From assembly GCA_018435055.1 (NCBI GenBank), contig JAHDOA010000001.1, forward strand, positions 1 through 41,491: DNA of 41,491 bases, given 5' to 3'. The position numbers and the translations under genes are program-made. Under the pieces are notes generated by a model that saw only the letters and a program-made list of their open reading frames with translations, was not told the DNA's origin and searched no databases. Of the stretch, positions 1 through 8,944 are shown one piece after another (positions within the stretch are counted from its first letter, which is position 1; each line of letters opens with the position of its first letter). The stretch is from Pelotomaculum sp. GTDB lineage: Bacteria > Bacillota > Desulfotomaculia > Desulfotomaculales > Pelotomaculaceae.

Positions 1-720
1 GCGGCAGGCGCCCTGATTAACATAGAAGTCCAGATAGCCAACCAGTACAACATCGACAAACGGACCCTGTATTATTGGGCCGGGCTCTACTACGGGCAAC
101 TCTCCAGCGGAGAAAACTTCAGGCGCCTCAGAAAAACCATCGCCATCAATATCCTGGGGTTCGGCTGGTTTGCCGGCAAAAATAAATACCACCATATATT
201 CCAGTTAAAAGAAAAGGACACCGGAGAACTGCTCAACGACGACATGGAAATTCATTTTCTGGAACTGCCGAAAATAATGGAGCTTGACCGCAGGCCCAGC
301 GACGCCTTGGAAGAATGGATGCTGTACCTGAACAACCTGGAAGGGAAAGAAATGGAGGAAATCGCCATGAGCAACCCAGGTATTAAAAAAGCGTTGACCA
401 TTGAGCAAATCTTTCAAAAAAATAAGAGAGAACGCAGGGTGTATGAATTAAGAGAGAAGGCGTACAGAGACGAACTCTCCGCATTGGCCGGGGCCAGGGC
501 GGAAGGAGAGGCCGCGGGAGAAGCCAGAGGAGTAAAAATGGCACAAGAGGCCATTTGCAAGTACCTGGAGGCCAGGTTCGGGGACAAATCGCAGCCCTTG
601 CAAGAGAAAGTCAAGCAGCACAACGAAATAGAAAAACTGGACAAAATTATTAATAAGATATACACTATCCGTTCGATTGAAGAGGCCGGCGCTGTCATTA
701 ACGGTACCGGTAAAAATTAA
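1..720 (+). CDS. Rpn-type PD-(D/E)XK nuclease/transposase, 5' part outside the window
   Basis: The reading frame is open from the first base and ends at TAA 718-720, giving 239 residues of the C-terminal part. NIEVQIANQYN followed by KRTLYYWAGLYYGQL is the ExQ core typical of Rpn/PD-(D/E)XK transposase-like nucleases. FFRR-like LRKTIAINILGF and EIHFLELPK further along are family signatures. The C-terminal third is a charged, probably helical tail with an Ala/Gly/Glu-rich repeat (ARAEGEAAGEARG). Such proteins are horizontally mobile, recombination-promoting endonucleases, not classical transposases with inverted repeats. No inverted repeats are visible on the 3' side. The start codon and N-terminal catalytic Asp lie outside the window. 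Confidence 0.85.
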   Translation, partial: AAGALINIEVQIANQYNIDKRTLYYWAGLYYGQLSSGENFRRLRKTIAINILGFGWFAGKNKYHHIFQLKEKDTGELLNDDMEIHFLELPKIMELDRRPSDALEEWMLYLNNLEGKEMEEIAMSNPGIKKALTIEQIFQKNKRERRVYELREKAYRDELSALAGARAEGEAAGEARGVKMAQEAICKYLEARFGDKSQPLQEKVKQHNEIEKLDKIINKIYTIRSIEEAGAVINGTGKN

Positions 721-738
721 GAAATATAGCTTTAAAGC

Positions 739-766
739 CAAAAGCCGGGCATAAGCCCGGTTTTAT
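739..766 (+). terminator. Intrinsic terminator of the Rpn-type gene
   Basis: CCGGGC (745-750) and GCCCGG (755-760) pair around an ATAA loop and are followed by TTTT. It sits 25 bases after the stop codon. Confidence 0.7.
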
Positions 767-808
767 GATGGTATAAGCGTAAGTCAAATCGTATTGGAAA
801 ATTCCTAA

Positions 809-1195
809 AAGACACAGGCGCCGCCATCGCAACCGCCACCATCACCCCAACCCATATTATTGGGCAACCTCAAAGCAGACAGTATAGAGCTGCCCAATAC
901 AAACATGACACCCCATTCAGGCAACACATAGGTAAACAAGCCCTACAAAGTAAGGGCAAAGTTTTCATCGACATTTGACGAAGCAGGCTGGGTCAAATTA
1001 AGGTTTTACGCCTGGAGAAAAGCCAGTTGGATGGAAGAATTAACATCGGGTTATGTGTATATGCAGCCGAACACAACTATTGAGAGAGTTTGGGATTTCA
1101 CAGGCGGGACCGAAGAAGTCACCCTGTATGCATCAATTAACTGCAAATACGGCGACTCCTGGGCAGGCGAACCCTTTACCAGGGGTTTCCGATGA
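809..1195 (+). pseudogene. Decayed gene for a secreted-type protein
   Basis: One frame reads coherently from 809 to TGA 1193-1195 but carries an in-frame TAG at 929-931. Upstream of the TAG it reads LKADSIELPNT. Downstream it reads AKFSSTFDEAGWVKLRFYAW, then YVYMQPNTTIERVWDF and EEVTLYASINCKYGDSW. The Tyr/Trp/Thr-rich beta-strand pattern resembles an extracellular Ig-like or adhesion domain, but I do not recognise the family. No start codon or ribosome binding site precedes the coherent part, so it is read as a remnant next to the mobile nuclease gene. An alternative is a short protein starting after the TAG, but no suitable start was seen. Confidence 0.45.
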
Positions 1196-1351
1196 AGAAT
1201 AGATAACTTGAAAAAAAAGCCACCAGTACATATCAGGCAGAATTATTGGTCAATTTGTGGAAATATTGCCACCGGGACGTTTATTTCTGGTAAAATAGTG
1301 ATATTGTATTATAAAGATTCCTGTTTAACTATAATGAAAGGGAGCGGGGGA

Positions 1352-3043
1352 ATGGCTGCAAACGGTTACAACACGCCTGCCAATTTTATTCAAAACATCA
1401 TCAACGAAGATTTTGACACAAACAAATACGGTGGCCGGGTGCATACCCGGTTCCCGCCCGAGCCCAACGGCTACCTGCATATCGGGCACGCCAAATCGAT
1501 CTGCCTGAATTTCGGCATCGCCGCCAAAAACGGCGGGCTGTGTAACTTGCGCTTTGATGATACTAACCCGGTCAAGGAAGAGGTCGAATACGTGGATTCG
1601 ATCAAAAAGGATGTAAAATGGCTCGGCTTTGACTGGGGCGACAGGATGTTTTATGCCTCGGACTATTTTGATCAGCTGCACGAATACGCCGTCCGCCTGA
1701 TCAAGAAAGGAAAGGCATATGTCTGTGATCTGAGCGCGGAAGAGATCAGGGAATACCGCGGCACCCTGACCAGTCCCGGGCGGGAAAGCCCGTACCGGGG
1801 ACGTTCTGTGGAGGAAAACCTGGATCTTTTCCGCCGCATGGGGGAGGGTGAATTTGCGGAAGGGACCCGCGTCCTGCGGGCCAAGATTGATATGGCCTCG
1901 CCCAACCTGAATATGCGGGACCCGGTTATTTACCGCATAATGAAGGCGTCACACCACCGGACGGGCGCCAGATGGCGCGTCTACCCAATGTACGACTACG
2001 CGCACCCAATATCCGATTCTATTGAAGGAATAACCCATTCTATCTGCACCCTGGAATTTGAGGATCACCGGCCGCTTTATGACTGGACGCTGGAAACGCT
2101 GGGCATATTTCACCCGCAGCAGATCGAGTTTGCCCGGTTGAACCTTACCTACACCGTGATGAGCAAGCGCAAGCTCCGGCAGCTTGTGGAAGAAGGATAC
2201 GTCAGCGGCTGGGACGACCCGCGCATGCCCACCATTTCCGGACTGCGCCGGCGCGGCTACACCGCGGAGTCCATCCGGAATTTTTGTGAGAACATCGGGG
2301 TGGCCAAGGCTAACAGCGTCGTTGATATTGCGATGCTCGAACACAGCATCAGGCAGGATTTGAATTTCCGCGCGCCCCGCGTTATGGCTGTACTGAGGCC
2401 GCTCAAGCTGATAATAGACAATTACCCGGCAGATCTGGTCGAAGAGCTTCCCGCCGAAAACAATCCGGAGAATCCAGCTATGGGGACACGCAAGACGCCT
2501 TTTTCCAGGGAAATTTACATTGAACGCGACGATTTCCATGAAAACCCGCCAAAAAAATTTTTCCGGCTTGCTCCCGGCAGCGAGGTGAGGCTGAAGCACG
2601 CGTATATTATAAAATGCGAGCGGGTGGTAAAAGATGAGCAAACCGGCGGGATAATTGAGCTGCACTGCACATACGACCCGGCGACACGCAGCGGTTCAGG
2701 CAGCACGCGCAAGGTCAAGGGTACGCTGCACTGGGTTTCGGCGCGCCACGCCATCCCCGCAGAGGTGCGATTATACAGCAGCCTGTTTACCAGGGAAAAC
2801 CCGGACGAAGAGGATGATTTCAAGGCTTGTATTAACCCCGATTCCTGCGAGGCGCTGACTTCCTGCCTGGTTGAGCCGGGACTCGCACAAGCGGCGGCGG
2901 GAAGCCGCTACCAGTTTTTACGGCACGGCTATTTTTGCGTGGACCCTGTTGATACAACAGCGCATGCCCTTGTGTTCAACCGCATCGTATCCTTAAGAGA
3001 CACGTGGGCGAAAATCATGAAGGCCGAACAAATGCGGAAATAA
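1352..3043 (+). CDS. glnS: Glutaminyl-tRNA synthetase
   Basis: This class I synthetase charges tRNA-Gln with glutamine in the cytoplasm. The 563-residue product has the usual length. [17 protein letters not shown] gives the HIGH signature at residues 43-46, and VMSKRKL near residue 270 is the KMSKS-equivalent loop. The C-terminal half has the GlnRS anticodon-binding beta-barrel layout. ATG 1352 is chosen because GGAGCGGGGG lies just upstream; ATG 1334 is a weaker alternative, and longer openings run through promoter-like sequence (TTGCCA 1266, TAAAAT 1291). GlnRS is patchy in Gram-positive bacteria, many of which use GatCAB transamidation, so its presence is informative. It appears monocistronic. 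Confidence 0.96.
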   Translation: MAANGYNTPANFIQNIINEDFDTNKYGGRVHTRFPPEPNGYLHIGHAKSICLNFGIAAKNGGLCNLRFDDTNPVKEEVEYVDSIKKDVKWLGFDWGDRMFYASDYFDQLHEYAVRLIKKGKAYVCDLSAEEIREYRGTLTSPGRESPYRGRSVEENLDLFRRMGEGEFAEGTRVLRAKIDMASPNLNMRDPVIYRIMKASHHRTGARWRVYPMYDYAHPISDSIEGITHSICTLEFEDHRPLYDWTLETLGIFHPQQIEFARLNLTYTVMSKRKLRQLVEEGYVSGWDDPRMPTISGLRRRGYTAESIRNFCENIGVAKANSVVDIAMLEHSIRQDLNFRAPRVMAVLRPLKLIIDNYPADLVEELPAENNPENPAMGTRKTPFSREIYIERDDFHENPPKKFFRLAPGSEVRLKHAYIIKCERVVKDEQTGGIIELHCTYDPATRSGSGSTRKVKGTLHWVSARHAIPAEVRLYSSLFTRENPDEEDDFKACINPDSCEALTSCLVEPGLAQAAAGSRYQFLRHGYFCVDPVDTTAHALVFNRIVSLRDTWAKIMKAEQMRK

Positions 3044-3199
3044 CGATAGAGGCAAGAAGACACCCACGTTACGAAACCGATGCTGCATTTGATACAATGA
3101 CAGTGGAATGGGGGGGACAGTTCTCAGCTTAAGGGTATTCCTTTGGGGTGGAGATATGTCCCCGATCGGGATGGCTGGAGGAATGTCCCGGGGGTAAAT

Positions 3200-3484
3200 A
3201 TGAAGAGAAACTATTCTGCAGAACTTTGCTGCGGTCACTGTGAAAGGAAAGGACTGTCGAGGGTACTATCTGAATACAGCGAGAGGGATATCGAAACCCT
3301 GACCAGTCCCTGTGGCTATCTGGTAAAACAAAGCAAAAGACCCTGGGGGGTCGCTTATATTCTGTCGCGCTGCATGCATTGTGAAAACGTAACTCTGACC
3401 AGAATAGAATGGCACGACAATTGCAGCGCAGAGGGGTATTCCTATACTGTCCTATATCCTGCGGCTGATGCAAAAATAAAATGA
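3200..3484 (+). CDS. Small cysteine-rich hypothetical protein
   Basis: The 94-residue product has two CxxC-like pairs, CCGHC near the N-terminus and CMHC in the middle, plus further cysteines. This suggests a zinc-ribbon or other metal-binding fold, but I do not recognise a family. There is no signal peptide or membrane segment. ATG 3200 is used because the sequence upstream (around 3155-3178) matches the repeat near 40679-40700 and so is unlikely to be coding. The ribosome binding site is weak (GGGGGT at 3190). It stands alone between glnS and a region of short frames, so its reality rests on the Cys pairs and coherent composition. Confidence 0.5.
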   Translation: MKRNYSAELCCGHCERKGLSRVLSEYSERDIETLTSPCGYLVKQSKRPWGVAYILSRCMHCENVTLTRIEWHDNCSAEGYSYTVLYPAADAKIK

Positions 3485-3512
3485 TTCACCAACGATATTG
3501 CTTGCTGTCGCG

Positions 3513-3707
3513 TTATTGCTGCGAAATCCTTTGCTGGTAACCAAATATTTCTTCGTATGTGGACATATTTCTAACTATTATTTTGCGGGTTTCCCTGCAG
3601 GTTAGTTCTGTAACATTTTCTATTTTCCAGCTTCCCCCGTTGGAAAACCCGGAGATGATGTAATGGTAATAAAATTTTATGCGGCCAATCAATTTAAAAA
3701 GACCCAC
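3513..3707 (-). CDS. Possible small protein of unknown function
   Basis: On the minus strand a GTG at 3707-3705 follows an AGGGG box with about nine bases of spacing and opens a 64-residue frame. The product starts GLFKLIGRIKFYYHYIISGF and ends EEIFGYQQRISQQ. It has no recognisable domain. The surrounding 3485-3926 stretch is AT-rich and contains overlapping frames, including one at 3689-3880 on the same strand, so this may be chance. Nothing else supportable was seen in this stretch. Confidence 0.3.
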   Translation of the reverse strand: MGLFKLIGRIKFYYHYIISGFSNGGSWKIENVTELTCRETRKIIVRNMSTYEEIFGYQQRISQQ

Positions 3708-3926
3708 ATGCTACACCCCTGTAATATCCTAACATTAATCATATTATAAAACAATATATATTGTAGAAATATATCGTTTTTTACACCAGGTATTGTGGGG
3801 GGCAGCAGGCGCGGAGAATTGCGACGCCAGATAAAATCCAGTGACATAAAGGTGAACGTGTGAACCGGTATTATTTTCAAAGCTAAAATTTTTGTTTTTT
3901 AGGGGAAATTTTGCGTTTTCATCCGG

Positions 3927-3955
3927 TTGCGCGCCTACCGCTAATCATTTATAAT
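3927..3955 (+). promoter_or_regulatory. SigA-type promoter of the SCIFF gene
   Basis: TTGCGC (3927-3932) and TATAAT (3950-3955) are 17 bases apart. The SCIFF start codon follows about 25 bases after the -10 box. Confidence 0.7.
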
Positions 3956-3980
3956 GACTAGGGAAGTGAGGTGGTAAACT

Positions 3981-4130
3981 TTGGGCAAACATATAAAAAC
4001 AATTAACAGCGCCGCCCAGGCGTTGACAGTCAAGGACCACGGTTGCGGGGAATGCCAGTCTTCCTGCCAGTCAGCCTGCAAAACCTCCTGCACTGTGGGC
4101 AATCAGGTGTGTATAAAACAAAATAAATAA
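3981..4130 (+). CDS. scfA: SCIFF ribosomal peptide precursor (six cysteines in forty-five)
   Basis: This 49-residue ORF begins with TTG behind GTGAGGTGG and is easily missed because it is short and has no ATG. The product begins GKHIKTINSAAQALTVK and carries cysteines at 22, 25, 29, 33, 37 and 44. CQSSCQSACKTSCTVGNQVC is the hallmark core of the SCIFF family. In this family a radical SAM/SPASM maturase installs Cys-to-Thr thioether crosslinks, and the gene is nearly universal in Clostridia. The maturase usually lies next door; here the next gene is an M23 peptidase and no SPASM enzyme is present in the window. It has its own promoter and terminator, so it is a monocistronic orphan precursor. 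The final function of SCIFF peptides is unknown. Confidence 0.93.
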   Translation: MGKHIKTINSAAQALTVKDHGCGECQSSCQSACKTSCTVGNQVCIKQNK

Positions 4131-4133
4131 AGT

Positions 4134-4169
4134 AACGCCTTGTCCTTTTCCGGGACGAGGTGTTTTTTT
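4134..4169 (+). terminator. Intrinsic terminator of the SCIFF gene
   Basis: CGCCTTGTCC pairs imperfectly with GGGACGAGGTG across a short loop, followed by seven T residues, starting just after the scfA stop. Confidence 0.8.
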
Positions 4170-4379
4170 GTCGGAAAAACCTGGCATGTGAGGCAAAAAA
4201 TCACCGCTATGCTGGATTAAATCAGTTTTGCGCCCGTTTTCTACGCCAAAAGCTTGTTTACCGGCTATTTTTTACCGTGTTATAATATATCCACGTTTCT
4301 CTACATACATATGCTTGGCCAACCTGAAATTGTAAATAATAATCGCCTGATAATAATATAATGAAAGGAGCTGAAGCGT

Positions 4380-5804
4380 TTGCCGCTTAAGCAAATAGGC
4401 CTGCGGCGCCTTCCGGGGCGGGTAAATTGGGGTTTTCTGTTTGCATATTTGCTCATTGCCCAAAAATGGTTTATGAAACAAACCATACCGCGCCGGATTG
4501 TGATTGGAGTTGTGCTATATCTGACAGTTACGCTGTCGTTGTATGCCCTTTTCGCTGGAAACGCGTGCGCGGTCAAAGTGAATGGAGAAGTGATAGCCAT
4601 TGCCGCTGATGAAACCACGGCTAAAAAAGCCCTGGCTGAACTGGTGGACTATAAGACACGCGAGGCCGGCAGTACGGTAAGCTATGTAGAAGAGATTTCA
4701 TACAAGGGTATCAGGGTCAAGAATGAAACTGAAGATATTTTGGGTTTTGAGGAGCTCAAGGCACAGATGAGCGGGGCCCTGACATTTAGAATGCAGGGCG
4801 CGGCCATCCTGGTTAACGGGGAAGAAAAAGTCTTTCTGAGGAGCAGACAGGAAGCGGAGACGCTGCTGGGCTGGCTGAAGTCGGTTTATCCCATTGAACC
4901 TGCCGATCAATTAGCATTCAAAGAAAACGTTGAAATAGCCGACACTCACACAGACATTGATAGAGCCATGGATATTGAAGATGCTAAAAAAATGGTTTTA
5001 CTGGGGACAAACAAGATTGTTCAGTACATGGTTAAAGATGGCGATAACCTCTGGGATATCTCACGCGCCGTAAATATCGACCTGGATCAGATTATATTTA
5101 CCAATCCAGGTATGGACCCGGAGAATTTAAGCATCGATCAGGTGTTGTACCTGAGCCGGGAAACGCCGTTAATCACAGTCGTAGCGACCAGGGAAGTTAC
5201 TGTGGACGAGAAAATTGCCTATCCGGTCAATGTTAAATATGACGACGGGCTGTTGCTTGGGGAGAAGCTTATTATCAGCGAAGGTGTACCTGGCGAAAGG
5301 ACGGTAACATACAGGATTACACGTGAAAATGGCCTGGAAACCGGCAGGGAGGTCCTTAGCCAGATTGTAAAAAGTGAACCCAGGACCGAGGAGGTGGTCA
5401 AGGGCGCAATCACCATGGTAGCCTCCAGGGGCAGCACAGTAAGACTGGCCTGGCCCTGCAGCGGCGCTGTGGAGTCCTCCTTTGGCACGCGCTGGGGAAG
5501 GATGCACGAAGGTATAGATCTGGCCGCCGACTATGGCGCCAGTGTGGTGGCTGTTGCCGGTGGAACCGTCATCGATGCGGGTTGGAACGGGGGATACGGT
5601 ATGCAAATCGAAATATCCCACGGCGGCGGCCTGGTGACCAGGTACGCGCACCTTTCCAAAATATATGTGGGTGTGGGGGATTCAGTCGACCGGGGAGAGA
5701 CCATCGGCTTGGTTGGCTCAACAGGAAACTCTACCGGCCCGCACCTGCACCTGGAAACCATTGTAGGAGGCGTGCCGCGTGATCCGCTGGAATACCTGCC
5801 CTGA
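4380..5804 (+). CDS. Membrane-anchored LysM-G5-M23 metallopeptidase
   Basis: The 474-residue protein has one N-terminal membrane anchor (about 40-60), a LysM peptidoglycan-binding domain (about 215-260), a G5-type domain (about 272-340) and a C-terminal LytM/M23 domain. The M23 zinc ligands are visible: HEGID gives H376 and D380, and HLHLE gives H455 and H457, so it should be active. Its likely role is cleavage of peptidoglycan cross-bridge peptides outside the membrane, possibly during sporulation or growth. TTG 4380 is used because AAAGGAG lies at suitable spacing. A TATAAT at 4281 suggests its own promoter. The terminator after it ends a single-gene unit. Confidence 0.9.
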   Translation: MPLKQIGLRRLPGRVNWGFLFAYLLIAQKWFMKQTIPRRIVIGVVLYLTVTLSLYALFAGNACAVKVNGEVIAIAADETTAKKALAELVDYKTREAGSTVSYVEEISYKGIRVKNETEDILGFEELKAQMSGALTFRMQGAAILVNGEEKVFLRSRQEAETLLGWLKSVYPIEPADQLAFKENVEIADTHTDIDRAMDIEDAKKMVLLGTNKIVQYMVKDGDNLWDISRAVNIDLDQIIFTNPGMDPENLSIDQVLYLSRETPLITVVATREVTVDEKIAYPVNVKYDDGLLLGEKLIISEGVPGERTVTYRITRENGLETGREVLSQIVKSEPRTEEVVKGAITMVASRGSTVRLAWPCSGAVESSFGTRWGRMHEGIDLAADYGASVVAVAGGTVIDAGWNGGYGMQIEISHGGGLVTRYAHLSKIYVGVGDSVDRGETIGLVGSTGNSTGPHLHLETIVGGVPRDPLEYLP

Positions 5805-5819
5805 TTTAAATATTTTATA

Positions 5820-5854
5820 TTGCCCGGGACCCGTGAGCCCGGGCAAACTTTTTG
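5820..5854 (+). terminator. Intrinsic terminator after the M23 peptidase
   Basis: TTGCCCGGG (5820-5828) pairs perfectly with CCCGGGCAA (5838-5846), followed by ACTTTTT. Confidence 0.85.
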
Positions 5855-5868
5855 CCTTTTAACGGGGA

Positions 5869-5896
5869 TTGCCAACCATTCCGGCAGTGCTATAAT
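5869..5896 (+). promoter_or_regulatory. SigA-type promoter of the TPR gene
   Basis: TTGCCA (5869-5874) and TATAAT (5891-5896) are 16 bases apart, 20 bases upstream of the TPR-protein ATG. Confidence 0.65.
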
Positions 5897-5916
5897 TAGT
5901 GTGAGGTGGTGAGAAT

Positions 5917-6498
5917 ATGTTTTTTGGCAGATCAAAAAGCAAGTTTAGGAAAACTATCTTCTTGATAATAACTGTCCTAATTGCCATCGGCCTGGTAATC
6001 CCGCTGACAGCCCTTTTTCAGAAGCAGCCTTCCGGCGGAAGGGCGCAGGACCCCGGGACAACCCAGCAGACCCCGCGGGAGAGACTTGCCGGGCTGGAAG
6101 CCGAGGCGATAAAGGAGCCCGGAAACACAGCGGTTTTGATGGAATTGGCAGACGCTTATATTTATACGGGTAAACCGGACCGGGCCGTAGAAACCTATGA
6201 ACAGGTGCTGGCGGTTGATCCTGGCTATTCCGAGGCCCGCTATATGATCGCCTATATTTATTACAACAAGAATGAGAATGATCAGGCGATAGCTAAGCTA
6301 CAGGAATTAATTGAAAAAGATCCGGATTATGCGGATGCGCACCTTCTCTATGGTTATGTTCTGGGACATGACAAAAAAGACTATGCTGGAGGAATACAAG
6401 AACTGGAAAAATTTATCGCCCTGGCTAAAGGAGGGCCGGAAACAGAAAAAGTAAAATTAATAATTGAAGAATGGAAAGCGGAACAGGCCAAAGAATAG
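5917..6498 (+). CDS. Membrane-anchored tetratricopeptide repeat protein
   Basis: The 193-residue protein has a basic N-terminus and one membrane helix (about 14-34), then a Pro/Gln/Gly-rich linker and about three TPR units (from about residue 70 to 175). The pattern A..Y...G....A...Y...L..DP.Y..A is clear. TPR arrays bind partner proteins, so this is probably a scaffold on the outer face of the membrane; the partner is unknown. ATG 5917 follows GTGAGGTGGTGAGA. It sits between two peptidase genes and has its own promoter. Confidence 0.85.
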   Translation: MFFGRSKSKFRKTIFLIITVLIAIGLVIPLTALFQKQPSGGRAQDPGTTQQTPRERLAGLEAEAIKEPGNTAVLMELADAYIYTGKPDRAVETYEQVLAVDPGYSEARYMIAYIYYNKNENDQAIAKLQELIEKDPDYADAHLLYGYVLGHDKKDYAGGIQELEKFIALAKGGPETEKVKLIIEEWKAEQAKE

Positions 6499-6637
6499 AT
6501 TGCCCTTAAACCACGGGGAATTTGCCGGGACTGCCCCGCAACCGTTAGTTTCAAATTTTACCGCTGGTAAGGGTCCGGCGCCGGCCTTATAATTATACTG
6601 GTCAACTAATAAGATTAGATCAGTGGAGAGGCCGGCT

Positions 6638-7549
6638 ATGAAACCTGTGACAACGCAAAACATAATATCAGGCAATGCAGGCGCCGCCAGCCGTGGAGGC
6701 GCTTTACTAAAGGCCGCAAAAATTTTAACGGCCGCTTTTGTTTTGCTCAGCGCTTTCATCTGGAAGATTCCTGCGGCGGCCAGGACCTGCAGCTACTGGA
6801 CTGTCAGGGAAATCCTCAAGGTCTATACCGTTGCCGGCGCCTGTGGCATGGAAAAATTGACATCGGAGCATTTTTATGTTAAATTCAGGCCCGCAGATCG
6901 TAACGATGCGGCGCTGGTTTTGGAAACGGCGGAGTATTTTTACCGCCCGGTGACGGAGGATTTCGGCTATGCGCCGCGCGTCCGGGTGCCGATCATTTTA
7001 CACTCTTCCAGGGCGGAACTGAACAGGAGCTTTGGCTGGGAAGCCAAGGAAAACGCCATAGGGGTTTACTATGCCGGGGTCATAAGAGCGCTGGCGCCGC
7101 AATCCTGGATTTATGAAGACAGTCCGGACGGCGTCAAAGAGACTTTTGTAACTGCGGGTCCGATGGCCCATGAATTTACCCACCTGATGATCGACTACCT
7201 GACCGGCGGTAATTATCCCCGCTGGTTTACCGAGGGAATGGCGCAGTACGAGGAATACAAACTAACCGGGTTTACATTTAATGATCCGGCTGGCGCCGTT
7301 AACCATGGTTTTTACTCCATGAAAGATATTGCGGAAAATTTTGACGACCTCCCCAACCAGTCTCTAGCATATCAGGAGGCGTTTGGCGCCGTAAGATATA
7401 TCGCCGGCGAGTATGGTGAAGAAACCTTGCATGACTTAATAAGGTCATTGGGCGCGGGGATGGAATTTGAAAATGCTATGCAAAAACATTTAAACCTGGA
7501 TTACGCCGGTTTGGAAAAATGCCGGCGGGCATGGGCGTCAAGTAAATAG
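6638..7549 (+). CDS. Secreted or membrane-bound gluzincin peptidase (peptidase MA-like)
   Basis: The 303-residue protein has an N-terminal hydrophobic signal or anchor (about residues 28-46). HEFTH at 178-182 is the zinc-binding HExxH motif, and the third ligand is most likely the Glu at about 199 in EGMAQYEEY, 17 residues later. This is the gluzincin (peptidase MA-like) layout. The substrate is unknown. ATG 6638 is used because GGAGAGG at 6624-6630 is ideally spaced; the upstream GTG at 6623 would overlap that site. It is monocistronic or loosely linked to murA, which follows after 129 bases with its own ribosome binding site. Confidence 0.85.
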   Translation: MKPVTTQNIISGNAGAASRGGALLKAAKILTAAFVLLSAFIWKIPAAARTCSYWTVREILKVYTVAGACGMEKLTSEHFYVKFRPADRNDAALVLETAEYFYRPVTEDFGYAPRVRVPIILHSSRAELNRSFGWEAKENAIGVYYAGVIRALAPQSWIYEDSPDGVKETFVTAGPMAHEFTHLMIDYLTGGNYPRWFTEGMAQYEEYKLTGFTFNDPAGAVNHGFYSMKDIAENFDDLPNQSLAYQEAFGAVRYIAGEYGEETLHDLIRSLGAGMEFENAMQKHLNLDYAGLEKCRRAWASSK

Positions 7550-7678
7550 CGGCGCGCTGGGCAAGGCCGCCACGCGCATTTGTGCGGACCTGTTCGAGCA
7601 AGCGGCAGGAATAAATGTTTAAGGGACGAATAATCTAAAACGGAACATTTATATAGGGATTATAGCCAGGAGGAATTT

Positions 7679-8935
7679 ATGGGCAAAATTCTAATCAAGG
7701 GAGGGATCCCCCTCCGCGGCAGGGTAAAAATTTCCGGCGCTAAAAATGCGTCTCTGGCGCTTTTATGTGCGGCCATAATGGCCAGAAATGAAATTGTACT
7801 GGAAAATGTTCCTGATATCAGCGATGTACGCGTAATGATAGAAATAATAAACAGCCTTGGGGCCCGCGTCTCCTGGGAAGGCCCGGGGGTTCTGCGGATT
7901 GTTCCGCCCAAAGAGTTGTCCGCGGGGGCGCCTTTTCATCTGGTTAAAAAATTACGGGCTTCCAACCTCCTGCTGGGGCCTATGCTGGCCAGGTTCGGAC
8001 AGGCCACGGTAGCGCTGCCCGGCGGCTGCAATATCGGGGTCAGGCCGATGGACCTGCATTTTAAGGGTCTGACCGGGCTGGGGGCTAACCTTTCACTGGA
8101 ACACGGGTGTGTATGCGGCAGTACGGGGGATCGCCTCAAAGGGGCCAGGGTTTATTTGGATTTTCCAAGTGTTGGGGCGACTGAAAATATTATGATGGCC
8201 GCCTGCCTGGCCAGGGGCCAGACACTAATAGAAAACGCCGCCAAGGAGCCGGAAATCGTCGACCTGGCTAATTTTCTAAACGCCATGGGGGCCAGGGTGC
8301 GGGGCGCCGGCACGGATGTGATAAAAATTTCCGGTGTCAGTTTTCTTGCAGGGGGGATTCGTTTTCCTGTCATACCGGACCGGATTGAAGCGGGTACCTT
8401 TATGGTTGCGGCTGCGGCTACCGGGGGCGACATTACCATAGAAAACATGATCCCTGCCCACGTTCAGCCGCTAAGCGCAAAACTGCGCGAGGCCAATGCT
8501 GAAATCATTGAGGGCGGGGATACCCTGCGGGTATTTGTGAACAGGCCGCTGAAGTCCATTGACATAAAGACTATGCCTTATCCCGGGTTTCCCACCGATA
8601 TGCAGTCTCAGCTGATGGCGATGCTTTCGGTTATACCCGGGACAAGCGTACTGGTGGAAAACATATTTGAGAACCGTTTTATGGTGGCCGATGAGCTGAA
8701 GAGAATGGGCGCCAGAATTAAAGTTGAAGGACGAATGGCGGTTATCGAGGGGGTGGATTCCCTGGAAGGCGCCCATGTTAAGGCCACCGATCTGCGGGCC
8801 GGCGCGGCGCTGATAGTGGCCGGGCTGATCGCCTCAGGTGAAACCGAGATATGCAACATTGCTTATATTGACAGGGGATACCACAACCTGGGTGAAAAAC
8901 TCAAGTCACTGGGAGCGATAATTAGCAGAAAATGA
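7679..8935 (+). CDS. murA: UDP-N-acetylglucosamine 1-carboxyvinyltransferase
   Basis: MurA transfers enolpyruvate from PEP to UDP-GlcNAc, the first committed step of peptidoglycan synthesis, in the cytoplasm. The 418-residue length is typical. The start IKGGIPLRGRVKISGAKNAS is the conserved N-terminal segment with the substrate-binding Lys-Asn. PGGCNIGVRPMDLH carries the fosfomycin-target Cys at residue 117. Firmicutes often have two MurA paralogues, and this window cannot tell which this is. It differs from B. subtilis, where the second copy lies between tal and rho. AGGAGG lies 5' of the ATG. rlmH follows after nine bases, so the two are probably cotranscribed. Confidence 0.96.
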   Translation: MGKILIKGGIPLRGRVKISGAKNASLALLCAAIMARNEIVLENVPDISDVRVMIEIINSLGARVSWEGPGVLRIVPPKELSAGAPFHLVKKLRASNLLLGPMLARFGQATVALPGGCNIGVRPMDLHFKGLTGLGANLSLEHGCVCGSTGDRLKGARVYLDFPSVGATENIMMAACLARGQTLIENAAKEPEIVDLANFLNAMGARVRGAGTDVIKISGVSFLAGGIRFPVIPDRIEAGTFMVAAAATGGDITIENMIPAHVQPLSAKLREANAEIIEGGDTLRVFVNRPLKSIDIKTMPYPGFPTDMQSQLMAMLSVIPGTSVLVENIFENRFMVADELKRMGARIKVEGRMAVIEGVDSLEGAHVKATDLRAGAALIVAGLIASGETEICNIAYIDRGYHNLGEKLKSLGAIISRK

Positions 8936-8944
8936 GGATGCTGC

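Noticed and set aside
929-931. In-frame TAG as pyrrolysine
   Set aside because: Only a methylamine methyltransferase context would support it; here the gene also lacks a start and resembles an eroded secreted protein.
3689-3880. Second short minus-strand frame
   Set aside because: AT-rich and overlapping another frame; no ribosome binding site or domain was evident.
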